Under the pieces are notes generated by a model, which made no database searches, was not told where the DNA came from, and saw only the letters and a list, made by a program, of their open reading frames with translations. From JANQEU01 sp965242805 (GTDB taxonomy: Bacteria > Bacteroidota > Bacteroidia > Cytophagales > Cyclobacteriaceae), in the NCBI GenBank assembly GCA_965242805.1, contig CBDETD010000002.1, positions 2,914,001 to 2,978,000 on the forward strand: DNA of 64,000 nucleotides, read 5' to 3'. Shown here piece after piece: positions 56,060-64,000 of the stretch. Positions within the stretch are counted from its first letter, which is position 1. Each line of letters opens with the position of its first letter. The position numbers were made by a program, and so were the translations under genes.

Positions 56060-57163
56060 TTGATGTCACCAGCAATCAAAAGAAAAATTCAACAAGTATT
56101 CCCATTCGGGGTAATCTGTGGCTTTTTCGGAATTCTATGGTCTATTATTGTTAGAGGTATTCTTGGAGATGCCGAATATTATCCTGCAACCGGATTCCCA
56201 TACGATTTCCAAAGTGATTTGATTACCAATTCGGTCGGTTCGCTACTATTCGGATGGGGCTTTGGAATTGTGGAAGTGTTTCACATCAACAAGTTCTATC
56301 GGAGGAAGTCATTCGGATCAAAAATCCTCGGAAAGTTTTTACTATACTTCACAATTCTATGTCTTTTTCTGATCACTTTGTCCATAACCATTATTTCATT
56401 CAATCAATTCAATTCCGGGTATGAGATCTCTATTTTGGATTCCCTTTTGAATTTTATCACCACCTTGACCTTCTGGTCGGTAATAGCATACATGGGATCA
56501 GTACTTTTGGTAATGCTCTTCTACTCCACAGTTCGTGAGCATATGGGTCATGACGTACTCAACAACTTCATGTCCGGCAAATACCACGGATCCATTGAAG
56601 AAGAGCGGGTTTTCATGTTTCTCGATATGAAATCTTCAACAACAATTGCTGAAAACCTGGGACATTCCAAATATTACGAGTTGCTCAATGACTTCTTCGA
56701 AGATCTGTCCACACCTATCGTAAACAGCCGTGGTGAGGTATATGAGTATGTTGGTGACGAAGTTGTGGTCTCCTGGAAATTGGAAAATGCATTACTAAAT
56801 AACAATTGTTTAAAATGTTTCTTCATGGCAAAAGAAGTCGTGGAGGAAAGATCTCAAGTGTATCTGATGAGATATGGAATTGTTCCGAAATTCAAAGCTG
56901 GAATACATTGCGGTAGGGTCACGGTCGGTGAAATTGGTGTTTTGAAAAAACAGATAGTATTTACAGGAGATACTTTAAATACTACAGCACGTATCCAAAG
57001 CCTCTGTAACCATTATCACTCGGAACTTTTACTATCCGAACGGTTGATCCGATTACTAGATCTGTCAAATACTTACGTTCCCGAAGAAATTGGGATATGC
57101 GAACTAAGAGGTAGGAACCAGAAAATAAAGCTCTTCTCAGTCAAAAAGAAAGAGCTTCAATAA
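56060..57163 (+). CDS. Four-TM class III adenylate/guanylate cyclase
   Basis: This 367-residue protein has four TM helices (about 15-160) and a cyclase domain (about 180-365) with metal aspartates D189 (FLDMKSST) and D233 (YVGDEVV), and transition-state N307 and R311 (TGDTLNTTARIQ). All catalytic residues are present, so it should make cAMP or cGMP. It is a divergent paralogue of the frameshifted gene at 54835-55895. It ends 6 bp before the convergent RND transporter gene. Confidence 0.9.
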   Translation: MMSPAIKRKIQQVFPFGVICGFFGILWSIIVRGILGDAEYYPATGFPYDFQSDLITNSVGSLLFGWGFGIVEVFHINKFYRRKSFGSKILGKFLLYFTILCLFLITLSITIISFNQFNSGYEISILDSLLNFITTLTFWSVIAYMGSVLLVMLFYSTVREHMGHDVLNNFMSGKYHGSIEEERVFMFLDMKSSTTIAENLGHSKYYELLNDFFEDLSTPIVNSRGEVYEYVGDEVVVSWKLENALLNNNCLKCFFMAKEVVEERSQVYLMRYGIVPKFKAGIHCGRVTVGEIGVLKKQIVFTGDTLNTTARIQSLCNHYHSELLLSERLIRLLDLSNTYVPEEIGICELRGRNQKIKLFSVKKKELQ

Positions 57164-57169
57164 CCTGTG

Positions 57170-60100
57170 TTATTCTTCCAATAGCTTCTTATTAAATTCA
57201 TACCCTTTATAGCTCACCTTAAACAGAATACTATAGAATGATGGGATAAAAAGTAACGTGATGACAGTCCCAAATAGCAAACCTATCATTATGGAAACAG
57301 CCATACCCTCCCACATTTCTCCCCCACTTAGATATAATGGTACCAAGCCAAGAACCGTTGTAAATGTAGCCAGTAAAATGGGTCTAAAACGCTGCAAGCA
57401 AGCAGCTATGACCGAACTCTGAACATCTCTTTTCAGTTCATTCTGCTCAATCTCAATACGGTCAATGAGCACAATTGCATTGTTGATCACTATTCCGGAT
57501 AATGAAATTACTCCCAGAAACGGCATAAATCCGAATGGCTCTTGAAACGTAAGCAAGCCAATGACTACACCAATCACTCCCAAAGGAATGGTAGAAGTCA
57601 CCATGACCATTTTGCGGAATGAATTAAACTGAATGATTAGCAACAGAACTATGATAAAACCTGATAATGGCAAATATTTGATAACAGCCCCCATATTCTC
57701 AGCGGTATTTTGAGCATCCCCCCCGAATTTATAGTCATATCCAACCGGCCACGACTGTTGTTGATCTTCAATCCATGGTGTGATTTCGGCTGTAATAGCT
57801 GCTGCATTACCGTTTGCTCTTAGTTCAGAACTGACATTGATCGTCCTTACCAAATCCAGTCGACGAATCTTGGAGTACTGCCAATCAGGAATGATAGTTG
57901 CTACCTGTAACAGAGGGATACTTCTTCCAGTATTCTGAGCGTAGACATTCAGCGTTTCCAGCATTTCCAGCGATTGTTGTTGCCCTGCATCACCTCGCAT
58001 TATAACCGGTATTGACTTATCCCCTTCCCGATATTCTCCCGTTTGGAATCCATCCAGGACAGTCTGTAATGATGTTGCAATATCCTGGCTGGAAACGCCA
58101 GCGGATTGAGCTCTATTCTGATCGATGGCGATTACAAATTTTTTACTCTTCGGACCCCAATCGTCTTTTACATTTTTTGTTCCTGGTATCTCCGTAAGTC
58201 TTTTCTTTACAGTTTTACTTATCCTGGCCAGTTCATCGGGATCATCTCCGGAGATTTTTATCTCAATCGGTACCCCTCCACCACCAGCACCTAATGGACC
58301 AACCTTAATATCGGCACTTGGGAAATTATAGAAACAAAAATCATCCAATCGGTCAATAACAGTATTATTAAACTGAGCATGGGATGTGTTTACCAAAATG
58401 TGTGCATAACTTGAATTTGCTTCATCAGGTTGATAACCCAAATCGTATGATTCCGGTCCTTCACCAATGTAAGATGACCAGGAAAATATCCCTGGATCAA
58501 ATTCGCTTTTGACTATAAGGGAATCTCCCATAAACTGCTCTATGGCCATAACGATCTCGGTGGTCTTTTCGACCTTGGTACCCAATGGCAGATTAATATC
58601 GACCGTGATCATGTTTCGGTCACTATCGGGGAAGAAGAGAAAAGCAATTTTGGTAAACCCAAACATGGCTCCAAAGAACAATATGATAATGCTTATCAGG
58701 ACCAGCCACTTGTTGGACAATGCCGTCAAAATGAGATCTTTATAATATGATTTGAGCCAGTCAATTGTCCGGTCGACCAATCCTCTTTTTGCAGTTCCCT
58801 TCTTTTTGATCCGTAGAAAGAAATAACAGAAAAGCGTAATAATGGTCAGTGCCACAAGCCATGAAGAGAGCAGTGCCAATGTGATCACAACAAAAATAGG
58901 CCCTACTATGTCACCCATGATTGATTCCGCGAGGTAAAAAGCCAGGAATGCGGCGGACGTGGTGAGCGTTGAAATAAGTAGTGGAGTGAATAACTCAGAA
59001 CAAGATTCGATCGCCGCTGTTTTTGCATCCACACCATGTTCCATTTTCACAATAATGGATTCCGCAACAACTATTGCATTGTCTACCATCATTCCCAAAG
59101 CCATGATCAAAGCAGCCAACGTTACCTGATTAAGGCCCATACTTATGAATCCCATGAGCATTAAGGTCATTATGGTAACAACAGGAATCAGACTGGCAAT
59201 TATGGAACCGGTTCTCAGACCAAGGAAGATCAACATCACGGCTAGTACTATGCCAATGGCCTGCATCAGGTTATTTATGAAATCATTGATCTTAAAATCT
59301 ATGTAGGTGTCCATGGATGAAAGCCGGCTCAACTCCAGGCCGACAGGAAGCTTCGACTGCCATTGCTCCATCACCTGGTCAACCTGCTCTCCAAGTTGTA
59401 TAATGTTGGCACCCTCACGAAGGTTGATGTGCAGGGCTATGGCATCCCGCCCATCTACTCTGACCATTTGCTTGGGAGGATCGATGTACCCCTTATTTAT
59501 TGAAGTGAAATCAGATAATGAGATCAACTGAGATCCATCCCCAACAGGGACCAACATTTGTTCGATGTCCTGAACGGAATTGAAGTTTCCTGTTGGCTCC
59601 AGAATGATGCGTTCATCCTGAAGATTGATCTCTCCTCCCGAAGACAGAATATTTGTTGAAGAAATAATACTTTGGAGCTTTCCCGCAGTCAGCCCGTATT
59701 CTGCCAGCCTGGCATTGTTGAATTCTACGAAAACCCTTTCCTGCTGTTCACCACCAAGTTCCACTTTCGCTGCGTCATCCAATTCAATGAGATCATTACG
59801 GATGTCATCGGCATACTCTTTCATTTGAGCATAGGAAAATCCATCGCTGGTGATCCCAACAATGATCCCATAGACCTCTCCTATCCCATCATCCTGTAAT
59901 GAAGGATTCACACCCTGTGGTAATCCTTTCATCGCATTCAGCTTTCTTCGTAACCGATCCCAGACATTTTGAAGTTGTTCGGGCTCAACAAGATCCTTCA
60001 ATGTAACTGATACGATAGAAATACCAGTCCTTGATGTACTCGCTACCTCCTTCAATTCGGGTAACTCTTGCGCAATTTTTTCAATCTTATCAGTAACGAG

Positions 60101-60283
60101 TTGCTCAACCCTTTCCGGACTTGCCCCCGGAAATTCAGTGACAACCGTGGCAACCCTGACAGTATATGGAGGCATACTGTCCCTGGACAGTCCGCTGTAA
60201 AGTACCAAGCCCATAACAACAATCACCGTCAAAACAGTGAAAGTGATCCGGTTCCTTTCAATGGCAAATTTCGTGAGGTTCAT
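57170..60283 (-). CDS. RND efflux permease (HAE1/AcrB-like)
   Basis: This 1,037-residue inner-membrane antiporter has 12 TM helices and two large periplasmic loops. The TM4 proton-relay motif is GMMVDNAIVVAE, and a matching GIVINNAIVLIDRIE is seen in the second half. It exports drugs, bile-like compounds or metabolites with the adaptor and the TolC-type protein encoded just upstream. It is the last gene of a three-gene operon on the minus strand. Confidence 0.93.
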   Translation of the reverse strand: MNLTKFAIERNRITFTVLTVIVVMGLVLYSGLSRDSMPPYTVRVATVVTEFPGASPERVEQLVTDKIEKIAQELPELKEVASTSRTGISIVSVTLKDLVEPEQLQNVWDRLRRKLNAMKGLPQGVNPSLQDDGIGEVYGIIVGITSDGFSYAQMKEYADDIRNDLIELDDAAKVELGGEQQERVFVEFNNARLAEYGLTAGKLQSIISSTNILSSGGEINLQDERIILEPTGNFNSVQDIEQMLVPVGDGSQLISLSDFTSINKGYIDPPKQMVRVDGRDAIALHINLREGANIIQLGEQVDQVMEQWQSKLPVGLELSRLSSMDTYIDFKINDFINNLMQAIGIVLAVMLIFLGLRTGSIIASLIPVVTIMTLMLMGFISMGLNQVTLAALIMALGMMVDNAIVVAESIIVKMEHGVDAKTAAIESCSELFTPLLISTLTTSAAFLAFYLAESIMGDIVGPIFVVITLALLSSWLVALTIITLFCYFFLRIKKKGTAKRGLVDRTIDWLKSYYKDLILTALSNKWLVLISIIILFFGAMFGFTKIAFLFFPDSDRNMITVDINLPLGTKVEKTTEIVMAIEQFMGDSLIVKSEFDPGIFSWSSYIGEGPESYDLGYQPDEANSSYAHILVNTSHAQFNNTVIDRLDDFCFYNFPSADIKVGPLGAGGGGVPIEIKISGDDPDELARISKTVKKRLTEIPGTKNVKDDWGPKSKKFVIAIDQNRAQSAGVSSQDIATSLQTVLDGFQTGEYREGDKSIPVIMRGDAGQQQSLEMLETLNVYAQNTGRSIPLLQVATIIPDWQYSKIRRLDLVRTINVSSELRANGNAAAITAEITPWIEDQQQSWPVGYDYKFGGDAQNTAENMGAVIKYLPLSGFIIVLLLIIQFNSFRKMVMVTSTIPLGVIGVVIGLLTFQEPFGFMPFLGVISLSGIVINNAIVLIDRIEIEQNELKRDVQSSVIAACLQRFRPILLATFTTVLGLVPLYLSGGEMWEGMAVSIMIGLLFGTVITLLFIPSFYSILFKVSYKGYEFNKKLLEE

Positions 60284-60305
60284 AGTCAGTAAGATGAGCT
60301 ACTAA

Positions 60306-61400
60306 TCAGTTTTCGTATAATGTGACCTTCATTCCATCTAGTAAGGTTTGGAGTCCGGCTGTTGCCACAAGCTCTCCCTCCTCCAAACCATCCATTATTT
60401 CAAAGCCGTTCACAGTCAGGTTGCCAACAGTAACTGCTCTTCTTCTAGCCAGGTAAAATTCATCCTCATTTTCCAGGGCATACACGAAATTTCCATCTTC
60501 GTCTTCTCCGACCGCCTGGCCTGGAACGAAAAGGAGATCCGGCTGTGTAATACTTGCAGTATTGATCTTGAAAGTGACAGTTGCCGACATTCCCGGTCTT
60601 ATGTCAGTCATATCCCCAAGAATCTTAACTACCACTGGATATGTCGAAGTCTGACTACTTATTGCAAACGAAACCTCAGAAACTACTCCTGTGAATGTTT
60701 GATTTGGAAGGGCAGGAAAAACAACTTCCACCTGATCCTGCACATTGACATTCGAAATAAAAGACTCAGGAAGTCCCAAGTTAACTTCAAGATCACCTTC
60801 AGAACTCAACATAACAATCTGCTGACCAGCTTGTATGTTTTCATTCACTTCAGCATCAACTGTGGCAATTGCTCCGGCAACGGGAGAATACAACTTCGTG
60901 TAACCTAATTGAGCTCTCGCAAGCTTCCTTGCTTTCTTCGCGGAGCTTTCATTCGCCTTCGCAGATTCATAGGCAGCCTTGGCGGATTCATAATCACTCA
61001 GTGAGGTATTACCATTTTCGTACAGAGCTCTGACCCTTTCAAAGTTGGACTTGGTTTGTTTCTCCTGAGCGTCCGCATTTTTAACGGAAGCATCTGCTTG
61101 CTCATATTGTAATTCGAGATCAGAATCGTCCAGAGTAGCAATCAAGGCATTTTTGTTCACCTCCTGGCCAACTTTCACCCTCAGTGACTGAATATTTCCA
61201 GAAACCTTGAAACTTAATCTAGTTTCAGTTCCGGAAATAGCTGTCCCCGAAAATGATCTTAGTTGCACTCCCCCACCCGGGACAACTTTCTGATACATCA
61301 CCGGACGAATAAGTTCAGTTTTCTCTTCAACCTTACTCGTGCAGGCAAACATTAATATCATTATGATGAATAAATATGTGAATTGAGTTAGTCTATTCAT
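60306..61400 (-). CDS. RND efflux periplasmic adaptor (MFP) lipoprotein
   Basis: This 364-residue membrane fusion protein has a lipoprotein signal (MFAC), a lipoyl/barrel-sandwich hybrid domain (LRVKVGQEVNKNALIATLD with LYSPVAGAIATVDAEVNENI), an alpha-hairpin (about 85-150) and a beta-barrel. It links the permease to the outer-membrane channel. It starts 17 bp after the TolC-like gene stop and ends 22 bp before the permease start. Confidence 0.92.
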   Translation of the reverse strand: MNRLTQFTYLFIIMILMFACTSKVEEKTELIRPVMYQKVVPGGGVQLRSFSGTAISGTETRLSFKVSGNIQSLRVKVGQEVNKNALIATLDDSDLELQYEQADASVKNADAQEKQTKSNFERVRALYENGNTSLSDYESAKAAYESAKANESSAKKARKLARAQLGYTKLYSPVAGAIATVDAEVNENIQAGQQIVMLSSEGDLEVNLGLPESFISNVNVQDQVEVVFPALPNQTFTGVVSEVSFAISSQTSTYPVVVKILGDMTDIRPGMSATVTFKINTASITQPDLLFVPGQAVGEDEDGNFVYALENEDEFYLARRRAVTVGNLTVNGFEIMDGLEEGELVATAGLQTLLDGMKVTLYEN

Positions 61401-61417
61401 TTTCTGACACTTTAATC

Positions 61418-63766
61418 TTATGGATTGTAAAAATCAACAAGTCTGTTGACGTAATCTTCTTTTTGTTCATCGGTCATCAACATGTAATAGGTTCCAACAG
61501 CTCTTTCCATATTGAGAAGGTCTATTAGAAAAATATATGTTGCATTAGCGCTATTTAGTCTGGCGGAAATTGCAGCATTTTGTGCATCCAATAACTGTGT
61601 AATAGTAACAACGCCCTTAGCATATGCATCCTGAACAAGGTTAAAATTCCGAGTGGTAGCCTCCTCGGCATCTCGGGTTAATTCAATATTGGTGAATGAT
61701 GCCCTTATATTTTCCATCTCCGACCTCACTCCTTGTTCGATGAGACGTTCAGTATTTAATCGTTGGGTAGTAAGCTGGCTCAATTGGATCCTGGATTGTT
61801 GCACCTTCGCACTTCTATTCCCTCCCTGAAAAATCGGTAATGAAGCTCCAAGTTGTAAATTCCAATTCCAGTCATTTGGGGTACCAAATCCCACTGGAAC
61901 TTCCGTCCCACTTCCATTTCGATAGAGTTCGTAGTTGTAGCTCCCCCCAACCGTGACCGTTGGAACATACCGGTTCCTTTCATTCAATAGAACAGATCTT
62001 TCCTGTGCCTTGAGGTTGAAATCAAATTGCCTTAGATCAGGGGTATTCAACTTGGCTTCACTCACCATGAAATCCGCAAACTGATAGAATTGTCGAGGGT
62101 TTTGAACATAATTTTCAACAACCTGGCTATTCGAAATAAATCGGTCATCACCAATGTCGATCTCTTCGGTTTGAAATAATTCATCAATGGGTCTATTCAA
62201 AATTTGATTTAGAGCCAATTCAGCTTTCTTACGATTTGCGGTGGCATTTAGAAGGTTGGTTTTGGCATTGGCAATCTCTCCCTGCCATCGATATAGATCT
62301 GAGGGACCACTTTGACCAAGGGATGAACTAACCCTTGCAAGTTCGAGGTTCTTTCTGGTCACTTCCAGATTTTGTTTCTGAATACCTTCAACCGTTTTGG
62401 TCTGCATCAGGTTCAAGTAAGTCACAGATACATCAAGGACAACATCAAGAAATTGAGACTCAAGGGATGCTTGCGTTGCTTTGAGAAGATACCTTTGGAT
62501 CTGATTGTTAGCCGTGATTGGTTCAGCATATATCACCTGAGAAAGCTGAAGTGATGCCAATCCTCTCCTTTGTGGATTCTGACCATTTGAAATGGAAGCA
62601 GTGTTATCATCTACCAGGGTTTGTGAGGTATTTGCAGTGAGTTCCGGAAGCAGGCTTGATCGAGCTATTTTAACGTCTTCTGCTACGATCTGAACATCTC
62701 GCTCAGCGATGTCTATTTCCAGATTTTGTTCCAGACCTTCCTTGATAGCATCAAAAATGTTGATCTGTCTTTCAATATCGTCTCTTTCTTCATTGATAAG
62801 CAAGGCTTCAGATAGCGTCTCCCAATTGGGACTGTAATCAATTTTTCGGGCAGTTGCCATGTTGATCACAAATTCTTCGGTTTGAAGAAGTTTGACACTT
62901 ATGTCTTCAGGATCCTCGCCACTGGCAATACGTTGAATATTCAGTGCCACTCTTCTCGACATTATATCCACATTCGATGAAGGTGCCACTCCACCGAGCA
63001 CTCCTTTATCAACATCCCAGCGTCCAAGCAAAGAGAAGGATTTGAGTTTTTTTTCGTTCACTCCATCAATTAATCGTTGGTAACCCTCATCGGTCAATCG
63101 GTCCGAAGGAAAAAAGAAAACTGCATCAAATTCCTCACCGATCAATTCCAATACCTGATCCGGATCATCTTTTGTATGGACAAACTCATACCCAACTTCT
63201 AAATTTGACAACCCTTCCTCCAGATATCTTCTCAACTCAGGCATGCCTGTATGTGCTATTTCGTCAGCTATCAATGCCAGGTTGGTGAACCCGATCATTT
63301 CATGGAAAACCTCAAGGTCCCGTAGAGGGGAATATGGAAGCTCCAAATAGTTGAGGTTTTTAACTCCGGACGTACCATTTCCAGTGATGGGTACTTCCTG
63401 CACTTGGGCGTTAAGGATCACCGATGCAATTACAGGCTTTTTGTAGGGACCATTTTTTGCCAGGACGTAAGAACTCAAAGCGTCAATTCCAAGCACAATG
63501 TCTATATCATCATCATCAAGAAGACGTTGGATGTTTGTTTCAATGTCACTCATTTCGCAATCCGATTCGAGAACATTCTCATCCTCCAATACCAATTCAT
63601 AATCAGATTTTAATAAAATATCCGCTTCATCCGTGATCCTGTCAATAAGAAATCTGGCACTGGAATTAGGGCAATCCATTACTATACCGAGATTAACCTT
63701 CTTCTGCGGAAAAACTGAAGTGGCCATGAAAACGCCAATAATAAAGGTAAGTCCTCTGAAGTTCAT
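61418..63766 (-). CDS. TolC-family outer-membrane protein fused to a periplasmic-binding-protein-like domain
   Basis: This 782-residue protein has a signal peptide (to about residue 21). Residues 22-305 resemble a type 1 periplasmic binding protein (KKVNLGIVMD, IDIVLGIDALSSYVLAKNG, PVIASVILNAQ, DAVFFFPSDRLTDEGYQ). Residues 340-782 are TolC/OEP-like, with long helices and repeats SSLLPELTANTSQT and NRYVPTVTVGGSYNYE. A normal TolC is about 430-480 residues. It opens the operon with the adaptor and permease genes. Confidence 0.88.
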   Translation of the reverse strand: MNFRGLTFIIGVFMATSVFPQKKVNLGIVMDCPNSSARFLIDRITDEADILLKSDYELVLEDENVLESDCEMSDIETNIQRLLDDDDIDIVLGIDALSSYVLAKNGPYKKPVIASVILNAQVQEVPITGNGTSGVKNLNYLELPYSPLRDLEVFHEMIGFTNLALIADEIAHTGMPELRRYLEEGLSNLEVGYEFVHTKDDPDQVLELIGEEFDAVFFFPSDRLTDEGYQRLIDGVNEKKLKSFSLLGRWDVDKGVLGGVAPSSNVDIMSRRVALNIQRIASGEDPEDISVKLLQTEEFVINMATARKIDYSPNWETLSEALLINEERDDIERQINIFDAIKEGLEQNLEIDIAERDVQIVAEDVKIARSSLLPELTANTSQTLVDDNTASISNGQNPQRRGLASLQLSQVIYAEPITANNQIQRYLLKATQASLESQFLDVVLDVSVTYLNLMQTKTVEGIQKQNLEVTRKNLELARVSSSLGQSGPSDLYRWQGEIANAKTNLLNATANRKKAELALNQILNRPIDELFQTEEIDIGDDRFISNSQVVENYVQNPRQFYQFADFMVSEAKLNTPDLRQFDFNLKAQERSVLLNERNRYVPTVTVGGSYNYELYRNGSGTEVPVGFGTPNDWNWNLQLGASLPIFQGGNRSAKVQQSRIQLSQLTTQRLNTERLIEQGVRSEMENIRASFTNIELTRDAEEATTRNFNLVQDAYAKGVVTITQLLDAQNAAISARLNSANATYIFLIDLLNMERAVGTYYMLMTDEQKEDYVNRLVDFYNP

Positions 63767-63932
63767 AAAGCGCGGTGATTAACTGTTACTCTTCAAGGTT
63801 GATCCTAAATTAATGACAAAATCCTAATTATCTACATATTACATTTAAAGACCTATTTCACCGGTTGACTAAAATCAGTTTTAACAGGAAATCCTTGTCT
63901 TAAATTGCACTCGAATAAATCATAAAACCCCA

Positions 63933-64000
63933 ATGTGTACCATTTCCAGAAACTCCACAAAATCAATAAGCATACTAATTGCCATGTGCTTCTTATTAAT
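63933..64000 (+). CDS. Start of an exported protein (partial at window end)
   Basis: An ATG at 63933 opens a frame to the window edge coding for MCTISRNSTKSISILIAMCF and further leucines, which looks like a signal peptide or first TM helix. Product unknown. It is divergent from the efflux operon; the 166 bp between them show no clear promoter. Confidence 0.4.
   Translation, partial: MCTISRNSTKSISILIAMCFLL

Noticed and set aside
60348..60908. Long plus-strand open frame (186 codons) opposite the efflux adaptor gene
   Set aside because: Antisense of a well-supported gene, low-complexity translation, no start context.
1..64000. CRISPR arrays, tRNA or rRNA genes, toxin-antitoxin or phage modules
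   Set aside because: No repeat-spacer pattern, tRNA-like cloverleaf, or recognisable phage or toxin-antitoxin genes were seen on reading both strands.

Overview
The window looks like a chromosomal segment of a Bacteroidota bacterium, most likely a marine member of the Cytophagales or a close relative. The evidence is the gene content: a single-chain glycyl-tRNA synthetase, the rpmB-rpmG-DUF4295-ftsY block, ileS followed by lspA, a single-chain GcvP, a FISUMP-domain protein, a TonB-dependent receptor, an amidase with a type IX-secretion-like C-terminal tail, and several matches to the Bacteroidota -7 promoter motif TAnnTTTG. Composition is uniformly AT-rich. I saw no rRNA, tRNA, CRISPR array, prophage or plasmid module. 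Assignments come from reading motifs; no database search was run.

Layout. 1-9.7 kb: end of glyS, MtfA-like peptidase, response regulator, dGTPase, MMPL/RND exporter, ileS, lspA. 9.7-15.5 kb: EamA transporter, hydrolase/OsmC fusion, two envelope proteins, ftsY, ribosomal proteins L33 and L28, DUF5522. 15.5-18.7 kb: ornithine aminotransferase, TauE/SafE permease, BNR-repeat lipoprotein. 18.65-19.54 kb: a REP-associated tyrosine transposase (RAYT) bounded by palindromes and by a 125-bp direct duplication. 19.4-30 kb: methyltransferase, sulfotransferase, hemB, GroES-like protein, rmuC, NRDE protein, gcvP. 29.5-40.8 kb: M28 peptidase, dihydroorotase, TonB receptor, mazG, glmM, cysteine desulfurase, amidase, DoxX. 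40.9-57.2 kb is more accessory: serine hydrolase, membrane-anchored esterase, FISUMP protein, oxidoreductase, a cyclase/TPR/AraC fusion, CPBP protease, membrane AraC regulator, PD40 lipoprotein, GNAT, DUF885, secreted cyanophycinase-like peptidase, and two divergent membrane cyclases of which one is frameshifted. 57.2-63.8 kb: a tripartite RND efflux operon whose TolC-like component carries an extra periplasmic-binding-protein domain.

How the genes fit together. Housekeeping genes dominate and often overlap by a few bases, either as ATGA couplings or tail to tail, so little space is left for regulation. The most unusual signals are the RAYT unit with its 125-bp flanking duplication across a convergent gene junction, the binding-protein/TolC fusion in the efflux operon, and the three class III nucleotide cyclases within 11 kb, one of which is also predicted to bind DNA. 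Start codons are often TTG or GTG, and starts were moved from the longest ORF to the family-consistent codon where this was clear.
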